DNA of 64,000 nt from Pseudomonas serboccidentalis (GCF_028830055.1 NZ_CP101655.1:4730812-4794811), one strand, 5' to 3'; positions 36,682 to 45,771 are shown, numbered from the stretch's first letter. Made by a program: numbers and translations. The notes: generated by a model from the sequence alone, not told the origin.

Positions 36682-37005
36682 TCATTGACGAGCAGGGCTG
36701 ACGAGGTAGTCCCCGGCGTCGCCGTCGTTGCCGAAATCGATCTGTAATGTGCGCAGTCGCAGGGAGGCGGGTGCATAGCGGGCTTCGATCGCGTTGCCCT
36801 TGCGGTCGGCACCCTTGAGCTTGTAGCAACCGTCGTCGACCTTGATGCGTTGTACGCTCCAGCCCCATTGCTGCTCCACGTTCTGACGCAAGGTTTCGCG
36901 TGGCTGCCAGTCGCTGACGGGGTCGCTGCAGTCGTCATCGGCCAGGGCATAACCGCTGAGCAGCACGCTCAACAGGGCGGTACTGGCGATAAAAGCTGAT
37001 TTCAT
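36682..37005 (-). CDS. Small secreted PepSY-domain protein
   Basis: A 107-residue protein with a signal peptide ending at GYALA and one PepSY-type domain (LRQNVEQQWGWSVQRIKVDD, then GCYKLKGADRKGNAIEARY). Two cysteines could form a disulfide. It is the first gene of the leftward flavin redox operon and is divergent from the response-regulator gene 131 bp away, so it is a likely target of that two-component system. Confidence 0.83.
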   Translation of the reverse strand: MKSAFIASTALLSVLLSGYALADDDCSDPVSDWQPRETLRQNVEQQWGWSVQRIKVDDGCYKLKGADRKGNAIEARYAPASLRLRTLQIDFGNDGDAGDYLVSPARQ

Positions 37006-37136
37006 GATCTGTCTCCTGCCGTGTCGGCGTCAGTGGCATACCCTAAGGTGCATTCCTGACAACCAGCTGAATCTTCAGATTCACGTCAGGTAAGGCGATT
37101 AAGGTGCTGCACGACAACGATCACAGGGGATGCCAG

Positions 37137-37796
37137 ATGCGGGTTTTATTGGTCGAGGACGCACCGGGACTAGGGGAAGCGGTACGCGAGCAGATCGCCG
37201 ATGACGGTCACGCCGTGGATTGGGTGCAGCGCCTGGACCATGCGCGCAACAGTGTGCACACCACGCCTTACGATCTTGTTTTGCTGGACTTGATGCTGCC
37301 GGACGGTCGCGGCCTGGACTTCTTGCGTCAGCTGCGTTCGGCCGGGAACGTAACCCCGGTGATCATCCTGACGGCCCAGGATCAGATCTCCGATCGCATC
37401 GCCGGCCTCAATGCCGGGGCTGACGACTACCTTGTCAAACCGTTCGACCTGTTCGAACTTTCCGCCCGGGTTGCCGCCGTGGCCCGACGTTACAGCGGCA
37501 ATCCCAATCCGCAGATCAGGCTGGGCGAATTGCAGATCGACATGAGCGCTCGCTCGGTGCAGCGCGCCGGTGCCACCGTGGACCTGACAGCCCGTGAGTG
37601 GGCGCTGTTCGAAGCCTTCGTCCAGCGGCCCAATGCGTTGCTGTCAAAGGCGCAACTCGAGGAGCGCTTGTATGCCTTTGGCGCGGAGATCGAGAGCAAT
37701 ACCATCGAGGTCTACATCAGTCGCCTGCGCAAAAAACTCGGGCGCGAGCTGATCGAAACCGTGCGCGGCATGGGATACCGGTTGAGGCCGCTATGA
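37137..37796 (+). CDS. OmpR/QseB-family response regulator
   Basis: A 219-residue regulator from ATG 37137. The receiver domain has acidic residues in LLVEDAPG, the phosphorylated aspartate in LVLLDLMLPDGRG (about residue 51) and the lysine in LVKPFD. The C-terminal winged helix includes LTAREWALFEAFVQRPNALL and ETVRGMGYRL. Its stop overlaps the kinase start (ATGA). It probably controls the divergent PepSY/DUF2271/flavoreductase/ApbE operon. Confidence 0.92.
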   Translation: MRVLLVEDAPGLGEAVREQIADDGHAVDWVQRLDHARNSVHTTPYDLVLLDLMLPDGRGLDFLRQLRSAGNVTPVIILTAQDQISDRIAGLNAGADDYLVKPFDLFELSARVAAVARRYSGNPNPQIRLGELQIDMSARSVQRAGATVDLTAREWALFEAFVQRPNALLSKAQLEERLYAFGAEIESNTIEVYISRLRKKLGRELIETVRGMGYRLRPL

Positions 37797-39124
37797 AGTC
37801 TTCCAGTCTGCAAAAACGCCTCGGCCTCGGTTTGACACTGGGCATGACCTTGCTCTGGCTGGGAGCGACCGTCGGTGCCTGGCTGGTGGTGCAACACGAG
37901 TTGAATGAAGCCTTCGACAGCGCGCTGGAAGAGACCGCGCAGCGCATCTTGCCTCTGGCGGTACTGGAAATCAGTAACCGGGAAGAACCTGCAGAGGCGC
38001 AACACATTGCCACTCTGAAAATGCATAAGGAATACCTGACGTATCTGGTTCGCGATGCCAAGGGCGAGATTCTGATGCAGTCCCACGATGCCAACCCAAA
38101 GATCTTCAACCAACAACCGAGCGAAGGGTTTACCACCACCGAAAAGTACCGCTTGTACGGTGCTTCAGCGCTGCGCGGCACACTGTTTATCGAAATCGCC
38201 GAACCTCTCGGCCATCGTCGTGAAGCGGCGCGCGAAGCGCTGTTTGCCTTGCTGTTGCCGTTGTTGGCGTTGATCCCCATCAGCCTGTTGGGCACCTGGC
38301 TGTTTGTCCGCATCAGTCTGCGCAGCGTGTTGGCCTATCGTCGGGCCGTGGAAGCGCGGGGCGTGGGCGACCTGTCTCCGATCAAAGTGGCCCAATTGCC
38401 TGCGGAAATCGACCCGCTGGCCGATGCGGTCAACCATTTGCTCGAGCGTTTACGCAAAGCGTTGGAGGCCGAGCGCAGTTTCACGGCCAACAGCGCCCAT
38501 GAACTGCGTACCCCGCTGGCGGCGACGTTGGCGCAGATCCAGCGGCTGCGCCACGAAGCGCCCGATGGCCCGCTGCAAGTGCGCGCGGCGAAGATTGAAA
38601 GCGCTTTAAGGGCGTTGGCGCGGCTCTCGGAAAAACTCATGCAACTGGCCAAGGCCGAGGGCGGCGGACTGTTGTCCGAAGCGCCCCAGGACCTGATACC
38701 GTTGCTGGCCCATGGGGTCGATGAGTGGAACCACAGCAGTGGGCATCGGGTCGAGTTGCAACTGCCAGCCCAGCCCCATGTTTACTCGGCGATTGATCCG
38801 GATGCTTTCGGCATTCTGTTGCGCAACTTGATCGAGAATGCATTGAAGTACGGTGCAGCAGATCAACCGGTCGAAGTCAGCCTTACCGGCGACGCGTTGC
38901 TGCGGGTCATCAATGGCGGCCCGGCGGTGCCTGAGTCGGTACTGCAGCATCTGACCGAGCGCTTCGTGCGCGGGCACAGTGAAATCAGCGGCTCAGGTTT
39001 AGGGTTGGCGATCAGCAAAACCATTGCACAAGGCGTCGGCGCCACACTGACTCTGGCGTCACCGGCGACAGGCAGGAAGGAGGGTTTTGAAGTGAGCGTG
39101 CAGTTCTGTGCGCATGGCCAATGA
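37793..39124 (+). CDS. Sensor histidine kinase
   Basis: A 443-residue inner-membrane kinase with two helices (residues about 12-35 and 142-165) around a short periplasmic domain. The phosphoacceptor histidine is in ANSAHELRTPLAAT, the N-box is LLRNLIENALKYG and the G-box is GSGLGLAIS. It is translationally coupled to the response regulator through a 4-bp overlap. The signal is unknown; metal, flavin or redox state would suit the neighbours. Confidence 0.9.
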   Translation: MKSSSLQKRLGLGLTLGMTLLWLGATVGAWLVVQHELNEAFDSALEETAQRILPLAVLEISNREEPAEAQHIATLKMHKEYLTYLVRDAKGEILMQSHDANPKIFNQQPSEGFTTTEKYRLYGASALRGTLFIEIAEPLGHRREAAREALFALLLPLLALIPISLLGTWLFVRISLRSVLAYRRAVEARGVGDLSPIKVAQLPAEIDPLADAVNHLLERLRKALEAERSFTANSAHELRTPLAATLAQIQRLRHEAPDGPLQVRAAKIESALRALARLSEKLMQLAKAEGGGLLSEAPQDLIPLLAHGVDEWNHSSGHRVELQLPAQPHVYSAIDPDAFGILLRNLIENALKYGAADQPVEVSLTGDALLRVINGGPAVPESVLQHLTERFVRGHSEISGSGLGLAISKTIAQGVGATLTLASPATGRKEGFEVSVQFCAHGQ

Positions 39125-39191
39125 AGGCGGCAGACACAGCGGGCTGCCAATATCGACCGTCTAGCCGCATCGTCATTTGTCTGGCTGTTTT

Positions 39192-39205
39192 CTGATATGG
39201 ATCAG
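39192..39205. promoter_or_regulatory. ANR/FNR-like palindrome, weak
   Basis: CTGAT-ATGG-ATCAG is a perfect palindrome that keeps 8 of the 10 conserved bases of the TTGAT-N4-ATCAA site. It lies about 60 bp before the Spy-like gene. Confidence 0.4.
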
Positions 39206-39265
39206 ATTATCCAGCTGCCCGGCTCCTAATCTCGAACCATCCCCCACGGTATGAGAAGAGCTGAA

Positions 39266-39889
39266 ATGAACAAATCAAGCGTGATCGGCCAATGCATGTT
39301 GATAGCGGCGAGCGTTTTCTTGATGCCATCCAGCAACGTCTTCGCCAACCCAACCATGTCACCGCAAGGTGGCATGTACCATCATTCCCAGGACTTCGAT
39401 TGGGTCAAACATACGCAGCAGAGCCTGGATGCACTGAAAGCCAAGCTCAATCTCAAGCCGGAGCAAATGCCCGCCTGGGAGACATGGGCGACCGGGGTCA
39501 TCGCCGATGCCAATCAGCAACTGGAAAAAGACAAGACCCGGCACAACGAGATGGCGAGTGCGAAGCAAGCGCTGATTAATGAAACGACGCCGGAAAAAAT
39601 GGCAAAAGGGATAGAGCGTCTGCGCGCAAAAACCAACTGGATGCAGGCGCAGTTGGTGCGTCTGGAGGCTGCTCAGGCGCGTACCAAAACGTTTTATGAC
39701 GCACTGGGGACTGACCAGAAAACCATATTCGACCTGTTCTGGGCAGTGATGCATCACAGGAACGCTGGCTATGACGGTTCGCGGATGCCAATGCAGATGT
39801 CGATGCCAATGCAGATGCCAATGCCAATGCCAATGCACATGTCAAATCCGCAAATGGACGGTGACCAGGACCAGACAGACCAGAAGTAG
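39266..39889 (+). CDS. Spy/CpxP-like periplasmic protein with a Met-rich tail
   Basis: A 207-residue exported protein; the signal peptide ends near NVFA. The body is alpha-helical (LDALKAKLNLKPEQMPAWET) like the LTxxQ family of Spy/CpxP chaperones and periplasmic metal sensors. The C-terminus is a run of alternating Met-Pro/Gln residues (MPMQMSMPMQMPMPMPMHM), and an HH pair is near the mature N-terminus. Methionine-rich tails often bind Cu(I) or other soft metals, and a metal P-type ATPase follows 1.1 kb downstream. The tail is encoded by a hexanucleotide repeat, so its length may vary between strains. Confidence 0.75.
   Translation: MNKSSVIGQCMLIAASVFLMPSSNVFANPTMSPQGGMYHHSQDFDWVKHTQQSLDALKAKLNLKPEQMPAWETWATGVIADANQQLEKDKTRHNEMASAKQALINETTPEKMAKGIERLRAKTNWMQAQLVRLEAAQARTKTFYDALGTDQKTIFDLFWAVMHHRNAGYDGSRMPMQMSMPMQMPMPMPMHMSNPQMDGDQDQTDQK
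39785..39838 (+). repeat. Hexanucleotide tandem repeat coding the Met-rich tail
   Basis: Nine in-frame copies of ATGNNN, mostly ATGCCA with ATGCAG, ATGTCG and ATGCAC variants, lie at the 3' end of the Spy-like gene. Each unit adds Met plus one residue, so slippage changes length without a frameshift. Confidence 0.85.
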
Positions 39890-40024
39890 ACGCTGACTCA
39901 CTCTTCGATTGGGTGAACATCATGAACCTGGACACGGTAAGACGTCGCGTGCTGACAGGGATATTCCTGATTGCCGCAAGCCTGGCCTTACCGGCCAACA
40001 CCCAATCGCATCCATCAAACCGGG

Positions 40025-40333
40025 ATGGGTACCCACATCCTGATGATGACCATCATCAGTTTTCTGGTCGGCCTATCGATATCCGGCCAAACGTTCTACA
40101 CCTTCATGCTGGAAAACCTGGAAAAGTACGCCACCCTCAAGGCGATTGGTGCCAAGAGCCGTGAGCGGGTCTGGATGATCCTGTTCACGGCCACGACCGG
40201 TTATGGGCTGGCGTTTGGACGGGTGCGCTTGATCGCCGGTTTTTCCAGTTATCCGGGGATCCGCAAGGTTTTGAGGATCGAGCCATTCGGCATTTTCGGG
40301 GGGGGAGGCGCGGGGCGGATCGCTCGGTGGTAG
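40025..40333 (+). pseudogene. Remnant of an ABC transporter permease (FtsX/DevC-like)
   Basis: The frame reads TIISFLVGLSISGQTFYTF, ENLEKYATLKAIGAKSRERV and ILFTATTGYGLAFG, then SSYPGIRKVLRIEPFGIF. These are the C-terminal blocks of MacB/DevC-type permeases, but about 60 residues between TGYGL and the last block are gone and the N-terminal half is missing. Just upstream, ATG 39922 opens a frame with a signal-peptide-like start (VLTGIFLIAASLALPANT), probably the N-terminus of a different lost gene. Both look like deletion scars. Confidence 0.72.
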
Positions 40334-40401
40334 ATCGCCGGTACAGCGTTGAACCCCATCGGCCTTCACCCATGCGAATCGCTTATGAGGAACTCACTTA
40401 G

Positions 40402-42684
40402 ATGCTCAGTAAGTGGCTGGACCCGGTTCTATTGTTGCTCACCGCACTGGCGCTGCTGGCCGGCGGCGTTGCGTATGTTGCGCAAAAGCCTGACTGGGCA
40501 TCGATGTGCTGGGCCGCAGGAAGTCTGGTGATGTCTGCGGTACTGCTCGTTGAAATCGTCAGGCGCCTGGCCCGGCGTGAGGCCGGAGTAGATCTGATCG
40601 CGCTGCTGTCGATCACCGCCGCCCTGGTCTTTGAGCAGACACTCGTGGCGGCTGTGATTGCCTTGATGTTGGCGACCGGACGCACCCTGGAGTTTTTCAC
40701 CAGGCAACGCGCCGACCGCGAGCTTCGTGCGCTCATCGACCGGGCACCACGTTTTGCCTGGCTGCAGGAGGAGGGCGGCTTGCGCGAGATCCCCGTTGAG
40801 CACGTCCAGCCGTATCAAACATTGCTGGTGCGGCTGGGGGAGGTGATACCGGTCGACGGCCGACTGCTCAGTCCCGTGGCCATTCTGGACGAATCGGCGC
40901 TCAGCGGTGAGTCGTTGCCCGTCACCCGTCGAGAAGGTGAGCAACTGCCCAGCGGCGTTTCCAATGTCGGTGCGCCCATCCTGCTGATCGCCACGCGAAC
41001 GGCCGCGCAGAGTACCTATGCCGGCATCGTGCGCCTGGCCGAGGAGGCACGTCGTTCGCGCGCACCTTTCGTGCGCCTGGCCGACCGCTATGCCTTGTTC
41101 TTCATCCCACTGACATTGCTGATTGCCGGATTGGCCTGGCAATTGAGTGGCGATCCTTTGCGCGCGCTGGCGGTTCTGGTGGTGGCCACACCTTGTCCCT
41201 TGATTCTGGCCGTACCGATTGCCTTCATGTCGGGTATTTCGAGGGCAGCGCGACGCGGAATCCTGATCAAGGACGGCGCGACCCTGGAAGCACTGGCCGG
41301 GGTCAAACAGGTGTTTCTCGACAAGACCGGCACGCTGACCAGCGGCCATGCCCGTCTGCAGTCGATAGAGGTCAACGGATTGGGCGATCCGCAGCGCCTT
41401 CTCGCTCTCGCCGCATCGCTGGCGCAGGCCTCGACGCATCCTGTCGCCCAGGCAATTGTTGAAGCGGCGCATCAGCGCCAATTGCCACTCAGCGTCCCGC
41501 AGGCAGTAGAAGAAAGCCCAGGCTCGGGACTTTGTGGGCGCGTCGATGGCGTGCAGGTGCGTTTCGGCACGTTGTCTTTCGTTCACAAAGAAGTCCCGGA
41601 AACCGACTGGGTCGCCGCCATGTTGCGCCACATGGACTACCTGGCGTGCAGCGGAAGTTTCATCGATGTGGATGGGAAACTCGCAGGCCTGCTGGTTTTC
41701 TCGGACAAGGTTCGGCGCGAAACCCCACAGACTCTGCGTCGACTGCGCAACAGAGGCATCGAAAAGATCGTCATGCTCACCGGGGATCGCCTGGAAACCG
41801 CAGAGATGATTGCGCTCTCTGCCGGGATTGACGAGCTGCGTGCCGGGTTGACCCCCGAGGATAAAGTGCGCGCCGTGCAGCAAGGTTGCCTGCGCACTAG
41901 CACGCTGATGGTCGGCGACGGCATCAACGATGCCCCGGCGCTGGCGGCGGCCAACGTCGGCGTGGCCATGGGGGCGGGCGGTGCCACTGCTTCTGCGCAA
42001 GCCGCGGGCGTTGTGCTGCTGGTGGATCGTCTGGATCGCCTGGTCGAGGCGTTGGACATTGCCCGGCGAACCGGCTACATCGCGCGCCAAGGCGTGCTGG
42101 TCGGGATGGGGATGTCGTTGCTGGCCATGGCAGTGGCGGCCCTCGGTTACCTGCCGCCGTTGGTTGGCGCCGTGGTGCAGGAGGGCATCGACGTGGCGAT
42201 CATCATTAATGCCTTGCGGGCATTGGGACCGTTATGGGCGCTGAGCAAACGAAAGTTTACCGCAGAGCATATCGATCGCCTGCAAGATGAACACCGGCAA
42301 CTGTCCACCGTACTGAACGATCTGCACCAACTGGCCAATGACTTTGCCCAACGCCCACTTGCGCAAGCACAGGCTGACTTGCTGGAACTGGTCGACAAGC
42401 TGCAGACATCACTGGCGCAGCATGAACATGAAGATGAAAACACACTGTACCCGCTGCTGACGCGAAGCATGCCGGGCGAGGATCCGATGTCGGCAATGAG
42501 CCACGTGCACCGGGAGATTTTTCGCCTTATCCATTTACTGACGCGCATGAGCGGCGACTTCAGCGCCGACCCCGCAACGGCACCTGCTGATGAGATTCAG
42601 CACCAGCTGATTCGTTTGGATACCCTCGTGCGACTGCACTTTGATCAGGAGGAGGAACTGTTCCGTTATCTTGATGGACGTTAG
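40402..42684 (+). CDS. P1B-type metal ATPase with C-terminal hemerythrin-like domain
   Basis: A 760-residue ATPase. It has the phosphatase motif SGES, the membrane motif ATPCPLILAVP (a TPC site replacing the CPC of copper pumps), the phosphorylation site DKTGTLTSG, a HP pair in STHPVAQAI, and GDGINDAPALA. Residues about 620-760 form a four-helix hemerythrin-like domain with His/Glu ligands in DEHRQL, QHEHEDE, HVHREIF and LHFDQEEE. TPC plus hemerythrin matches the P1B-5 group, in which Sinorhizobium Nia moves Ni and Fe. There is no N-terminal metal-binding domain. Export of Fe or Ni sensed by a di-iron tail is inferred. Confidence 0.87.
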   Translation: MLSKWLDPVLLLLTALALLAGGVAYVAQKPDWASMCWAAGSLVMSAVLLVEIVRRLARREAGVDLIALLSITAALVFEQTLVAAVIALMLATGRTLEFFTRQRADRELRALIDRAPRFAWLQEEGGLREIPVEHVQPYQTLLVRLGEVIPVDGRLLSPVAILDESALSGESLPVTRREGEQLPSGVSNVGAPILLIATRTAAQSTYAGIVRLAEEARRSRAPFVRLADRYALFFIPLTLLIAGLAWQLSGDPLRALAVLVVATPCPLILAVPIAFMSGISRAARRGILIKDGATLEALAGVKQVFLDKTGTLTSGHARLQSIEVNGLGDPQRLLALAASLAQASTHPVAQAIVEAAHQRQLPLSVPQAVEESPGSGLCGRVDGVQVRFGTLSFVHKEVPETDWVAAMLRHMDYLACSGSFIDVDGKLAGLLVFSDKVRRETPQTLRRLRNRGIEKIVMLTGDRLETAEMIALSAGIDELRAGLTPEDKVRAVQQGCLRTSTLMVGDGINDAPALAAANVGVAMGAGGATASAQAAGVVLLVDRLDRLVEALDIARRTGYIARQGVLVGMGMSLLAMAVAALGYLPPLVGAVVQEGIDVAIIINALRALGPLWALSKRKFTAEHIDRLQDEHRQLSTVLNDLHQLANDFAQRPLAQAQADLLELVDKLQTSLAQHEHEDENTLYPLLTRSMPGEDPMSAMSHVHREIFRLIHLLTRMSGDFSADPATAPADEIQHQLIRLDTLVRLHFDQEEELFRYLDGR

Positions 42685-42693
42685 AAATTCGGC

Positions 42694-43902
42694 TCAGCTC
42701 GAATGCAAGCGGGTGGTCAGGCGGAGCGCATCGAGCGCCGTGACCCATTCTTCGTTGGTGGGCTCGACCACCACCTTGACTCGGCTGCCCGGAGTCGAGA
42801 TCACAGCGGCATTGGCCTGGTTGGCCGTTTCGTTCAGTTCCACGCCCAGGTACTGCAGGCCCGCGCACATACGAGAGCGAATCGCTGCGTTGTGTTCGCC
42901 AATACCTGCCGTGAACACCAGCATGTCCAGCCCCCCCAGTGCCGCGACGAGGGCACCGGCTTCGTGGATGAAGCGGCGCTGGTACAACGCAAGGGCCATG
43001 GCCGCGCGAGGCTCGCTGGCTTCGACTTTGAGCAATTCGCGCGGGTCGCTGGAAATGCCGGAAACTCCCAGCAGACCAGACTCGTGATACAGAATTTGGC
43101 TGACCCGCTCGAGGCTCAGCTTCCAGATCTCCATCAGGAAAATCACCGCGCCAGGGTCCAGCGCCCCGCAGCGCGAGCCCATCATCAAACCGTCCAGCGC
43201 TGAGAAACCCATGGTGGTGGTGACGCTTTTCAAGTCCCGCATACCGCACAGGCTGGCGCCGCTGCCCAGATGCGCGACCAGTGTCCGACCACGCGCCTGA
43301 TCGCCATAGCGCTCGGCCAGCGCAATGGATTGGTAGCAATAGGAAAGCCCGTGAAACCCGTAACGACGCAAGCCGCTTTCCCAGGCCGACCAAGGCAGCG
43401 GCAGGATTTTCTCCACGTCTGGCAGGGTCTGGTGGAAGGCGGTATCGAAGCACACCACTTGTGGCAGGTCGGGGCGGGTTTGCAGCAGCGTTTCGATGGC
43501 CTCCAGGGCGAAGGGCTGATGCAGAGGGGCCAGCGGGATGTAGCTTTTAAGGTCGGCCAGCACCTGCGTGTCGATCAATACCGGTTTTGAGTATTTAATC
43601 CCTCCATGCACGACGCGGTGGGCGATGGCCCTGATCGAGCGGCCTGCCAGTTGAGTTTGCAGCCGCTCACGAACATACCCAAGGGCATCGTGATAAGGAT
43701 GCTTTTCATCGAGCGTCAGTGGCTGATCGTCGCCGCCGTTTTCGCTGACCACCGAGTTTGGCCCCGTGATGCCGTCGACCTTTGCCCGCCACAGGGGCGT
43801 GCGAGCCAAAGGGCAGCAGGTGGCGTCGAACAGGGCGAACTTAATGCTCGACGACCCCGCATTGAGGACCAGGATCACTTCACCTTTGTCTGTGTCGTTC
43901 AT
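42694..43902 (-). CDS. ackA: Acetate kinase
   Basis: A 402-residue kinase of the ASKHA fold. LVLNAGSSSIKFALF opens the protein, HRVVHGG and FDTAFHQTLPD are substrate motifs, GFHGLSY and HLGSGASLCGM bind nucleotide, and FTAGIGEHNAAIRS is the second signature. It makes ATP from acetyl phosphate when respiration is limited. No pta gene is present in the window. It is convergent with the P1B ATPase gene (9 bp apart) and follows the PRPP synthetase-like gene on its own strand. Confidence 0.93.
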   Translation of the reverse strand: MNDTDKGEVILVLNAGSSSIKFALFDATCCPLARTPLWRAKVDGITGPNSVVSENGGDDQPLTLDEKHPYHDALGYVRERLQTQLAGRSIRAIAHRVVHGGIKYSKPVLIDTQVLADLKSYIPLAPLHQPFALEAIETLLQTRPDLPQVVCFDTAFHQTLPDVEKILPLPWSAWESGLRRYGFHGLSYCYQSIALAERYGDQARGRTLVAHLGSGASLCGMRDLKSVTTTMGFSALDGLMMGSRCGALDPGAVIFLMEIWKLSLERVSQILYHESGLLGVSGISSDPRELLKVEASEPRAAMALALYQRRFIHEAGALVAALGGLDMLVFTAGIGEHNAAIRSRMCAGLQYLGVELNETANQANAAVISTPGSRVKVVVEPTNEEWVTALDALRLTTRLHSS

Positions 43903-43965
43903 GGCTGGTTTGCCCGTATTGATGGTCGGACGTGGCGAGCCGGGACGGGTATTGCCCCACTGACT

Positions 43966-43979
43966 TTGATCGGCATCTT
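43966..43979 (-). promoter_or_regulatory. Partial ANR/FNR-like site upstream of ackA
   Basis: TTGAT-CGGC-ATCTT matches the ANR/FNR consensus at 8 of 10 conserved bases, 64 bp before the acetate kinase start. It is credible only because the adjacent cluster has better sites. Confidence 0.25.
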
Positions 43980-43991
43980 CATCTGCTCAAA

Positions 43992-44957
43992 TCAAACGGT
44001 ATCGAATGCTCCATTTTCAGCCAGCAAGGTGGCTACCAGGGCGGTACTGTCGAGTACGTGCACGTGCTGCGTCACGCACTCGGGGAGCAGGCGAAATGGG
44101 GGCACGCTGTCAAAGATCGCAATGTGCTCGAAAAGCGGCGGGTCGAACAGATGGCTGCCCGCAGTGAACAACCCATGGGTCGCCGCAGCGAATAATCGTG
44201 TGGCTCCAGCCTTTTGGCAGGCAAGGCCCGCATGCTTCAGCGTTTCACCGGTACTGATCAGGTCGTCGAAAACAATGGCTGTCTTGCCCGATACGTCGCC
44301 AGCCAGGAGGGTGCCCGTCAACGTCGCATGAGCACGGTGCTTTTCCATCAGCGCGCTGCCCACTGAGCGTCCCAGTTGTCGTTCGAGGGCCTGACGAAAC
44401 TGTTCGGCACGCTTGGCGCCACCGGAATCCGGGGACACCGCCACCACGTCGGCGTCGCCGACGAATCTGGCGAAATGCTCGGCGAATAATTCTGTGCACT
44501 GCACGTTCCACGCAGGAATGCGAAAGGCATTGTCGAACGCTGCCGGATTATGAACTTCCAGGGCAACCAGACGATCAACACGGCAGGCTTCAAACAAGGT
44601 CGCCAGGTAGCGGGTGATCGTGGGGTCTTGAGGTTGGCTGCGACGATCCTTGCGCCCGTAGCAGAGATAAGGTGTTACGACCTGCACATGGCGAGCGCCG
44701 GCATCCTTGAGTGCACCGCAAAAGAACAACAGGCGACACAATTTGTCGTTAGCGCTCTGCCGGTCATCCCCATACAAGGAATGGAACACCACGACCTCGC
44801 GACCGTTAACCGACGCCAGCGGTCGGCATTTATGTTCGCCATCTTCATAGTCACGCTCTTCATGCAAGGCCAGTTGGCAGCCAAGCCGTTGCGCAACACG
44901 GGTTGCATAGTGCTCACTGCCTTGCAGGGCAAAAAGAAGCGGGCGGTCGGTGAGCAT
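43992..44957 (-). CDS. Ribose-phosphate pyrophosphokinase-like protein
   Basis: A 321-residue PRPP synthetase homologue from ATG 44957. YEDGEHKCRP, CYGRKDRRSQPQDPTIT and HNPAAFDNAF line the ATP and ribose-5-phosphate sites. SPDSGGAKRAEQF and IVFDDLISTGETL form the PRPP-binding loop. It differs from the housekeeping Prs in sequence and in lying among stress genes with two phosphoribosyltransferases, so it may supply PRPP for salvage under low energy. Confidence 0.87.
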   Translation of the reverse strand: MLTDRPLLFALQGSEHYATRVAQRLGCQLALHEERDYEDGEHKCRPLASVNGREVVVFHSLYGDDRQSANDKLCRLLFFCGALKDAGARHVQVVTPYLCYGRKDRRSQPQDPTITRYLATLFEACRVDRLVALEVHNPAAFDNAFRIPAWNVQCTELFAEHFARFVGDADVVAVSPDSGGAKRAEQFRQALERQLGRSVGSALMEKHRAHATLTGTLLAGDVSGKTAIVFDDLISTGETLKHAGLACQKAGATRLFAAATHGLFTAGSHLFDPPLFEHIAIFDSVPPFRLLPECVTQHVHVLDSTALVATLLAENGAFDTV

Positions 44958-44995
44958 GCGTTGGCTCCTTTGAGACTTATCGAAAGAGTGCGCCG

Positions 44996-45562
44996 TCATC
45001 GGGCAGCAGCATGACGCAACACTTCAATGCAGAACTCCATTTCATAGGGCGGGACATTGCATTCGACGATGTCATGGGCGGCAACTTGCAGATGCACGCC
45101 GATAATGTCGGCACGGATCGGTTGCTGGCAAACATGCCGGTCAACCAATACCGCAGTGTAGACCCGACGAGCCCCCAGCTGCGCCAAATAGGCACAGGTG
45201 CGCAGGAGTGAGTGGCCCTCAAACAGCACATCGTCGACAACAAGCAGGGTGGTATTGGCAAGATCCAGCTCTCCCAGAAGCGGGTTCTCGGTCAATTCCG
45301 TGTGTGCATGCAAGACCTTGAGGTCATCGGCATAGCGCTTGACCTTCAGGGGGTAAAGCGCCAGTTCTGGCTGACCGGTCTGACGCGAAAGATGCTGCCG
45401 CAAGCGCTGTGCCAGCGGCTCGCCGCGGCGCTGGATGCCAATCAGTGCCGCTTGAGCGGGCGGCAACAATATCGCCGCTTGGCGCGCCATCGCCTGCAGC
45501 ACGCCATCGAGTTCATCGCTGTCATACAAGCGCAACCGCTGACTCGCAAGTGGAATGGACAT
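44996..45562 (-). CDS. PyrR-like phosphoribosyltransferase
   Basis: A 188-residue type I phosphoribosyltransferase. AALIGIQRRGEPLAQRL binds pyrophosphate, and LLVVDDVLFEGHSL is the PRPP loop, close to PyrR/Hpt. The ATG at 45562 has GGAG 7 bp upstream. It starts a leftward unit (PRTase, PRPP synthetase, acetate kinase) whose promoter region holds ANR-type sites. The base it uses cannot be told. Confidence 0.85.
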   Translation of the reverse strand: MSIPLASQRLRLYDSDELDGVLQAMARQAAILLPPAQAALIGIQRRGEPLAQRLRQHLSRQTGQPELALYPLKVKRYADDLKVLHAHTELTENPLLGELDLANTTLLVVDDVLFEGHSLLRTCAYLAQLGARRVYTAVLVDRHVCQQPIRADIIGVHLQVAAHDIVECNVPPYEMEFCIEVLRHAAAR

Positions 45563-45692
45563 TGCCATCTCCTGTCGGAAACTGCTGCGTTCGGGGCATG
45601 AAAACCTCATGGAACCGGCATATATCAACACCCAGAGCGCCATGAAAATGCTGCTCCATGTTGCCAACGTAATCCCGCTCGGCCCGATCCTG

Positions 45693-45706
45693 TTGATATT
45701 GATCAA
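45693..45706. promoter_or_regulatory. Perfect ANR/FNR box
   Basis: TTGATATTGATCAA matches TTGAT-N4-ATCAA at all ten conserved positions. It lies 131 bp before the leftward PyrR-like gene and 212 bp before the rightward phosphoribosyltransferase gene, so it could drive either under low oxygen. Confidence 0.75.
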
Positions 45707-45771
45707 GTATGGCGAAATGAAAGCTCAATCCATGAGCGGCGTTACGCCATAGAACGGCGTTACGCGCAGAT

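Noticed and set aside
39922..40164. A short frame with a signal-peptide-like start after the Spy-like gene
   Set aside because: The sequence after the first 30 residues lies in another frame over the permease remnant and loses protein-like character, so it is treated as part of a deletion scar.
40429..42090. A 553-codon open frame opposite the P1B ATPase gene
   Set aside because: It is antisense to a gene with clear catalytic motifs and has no signal, domain or ribosome-binding evidence of its own.
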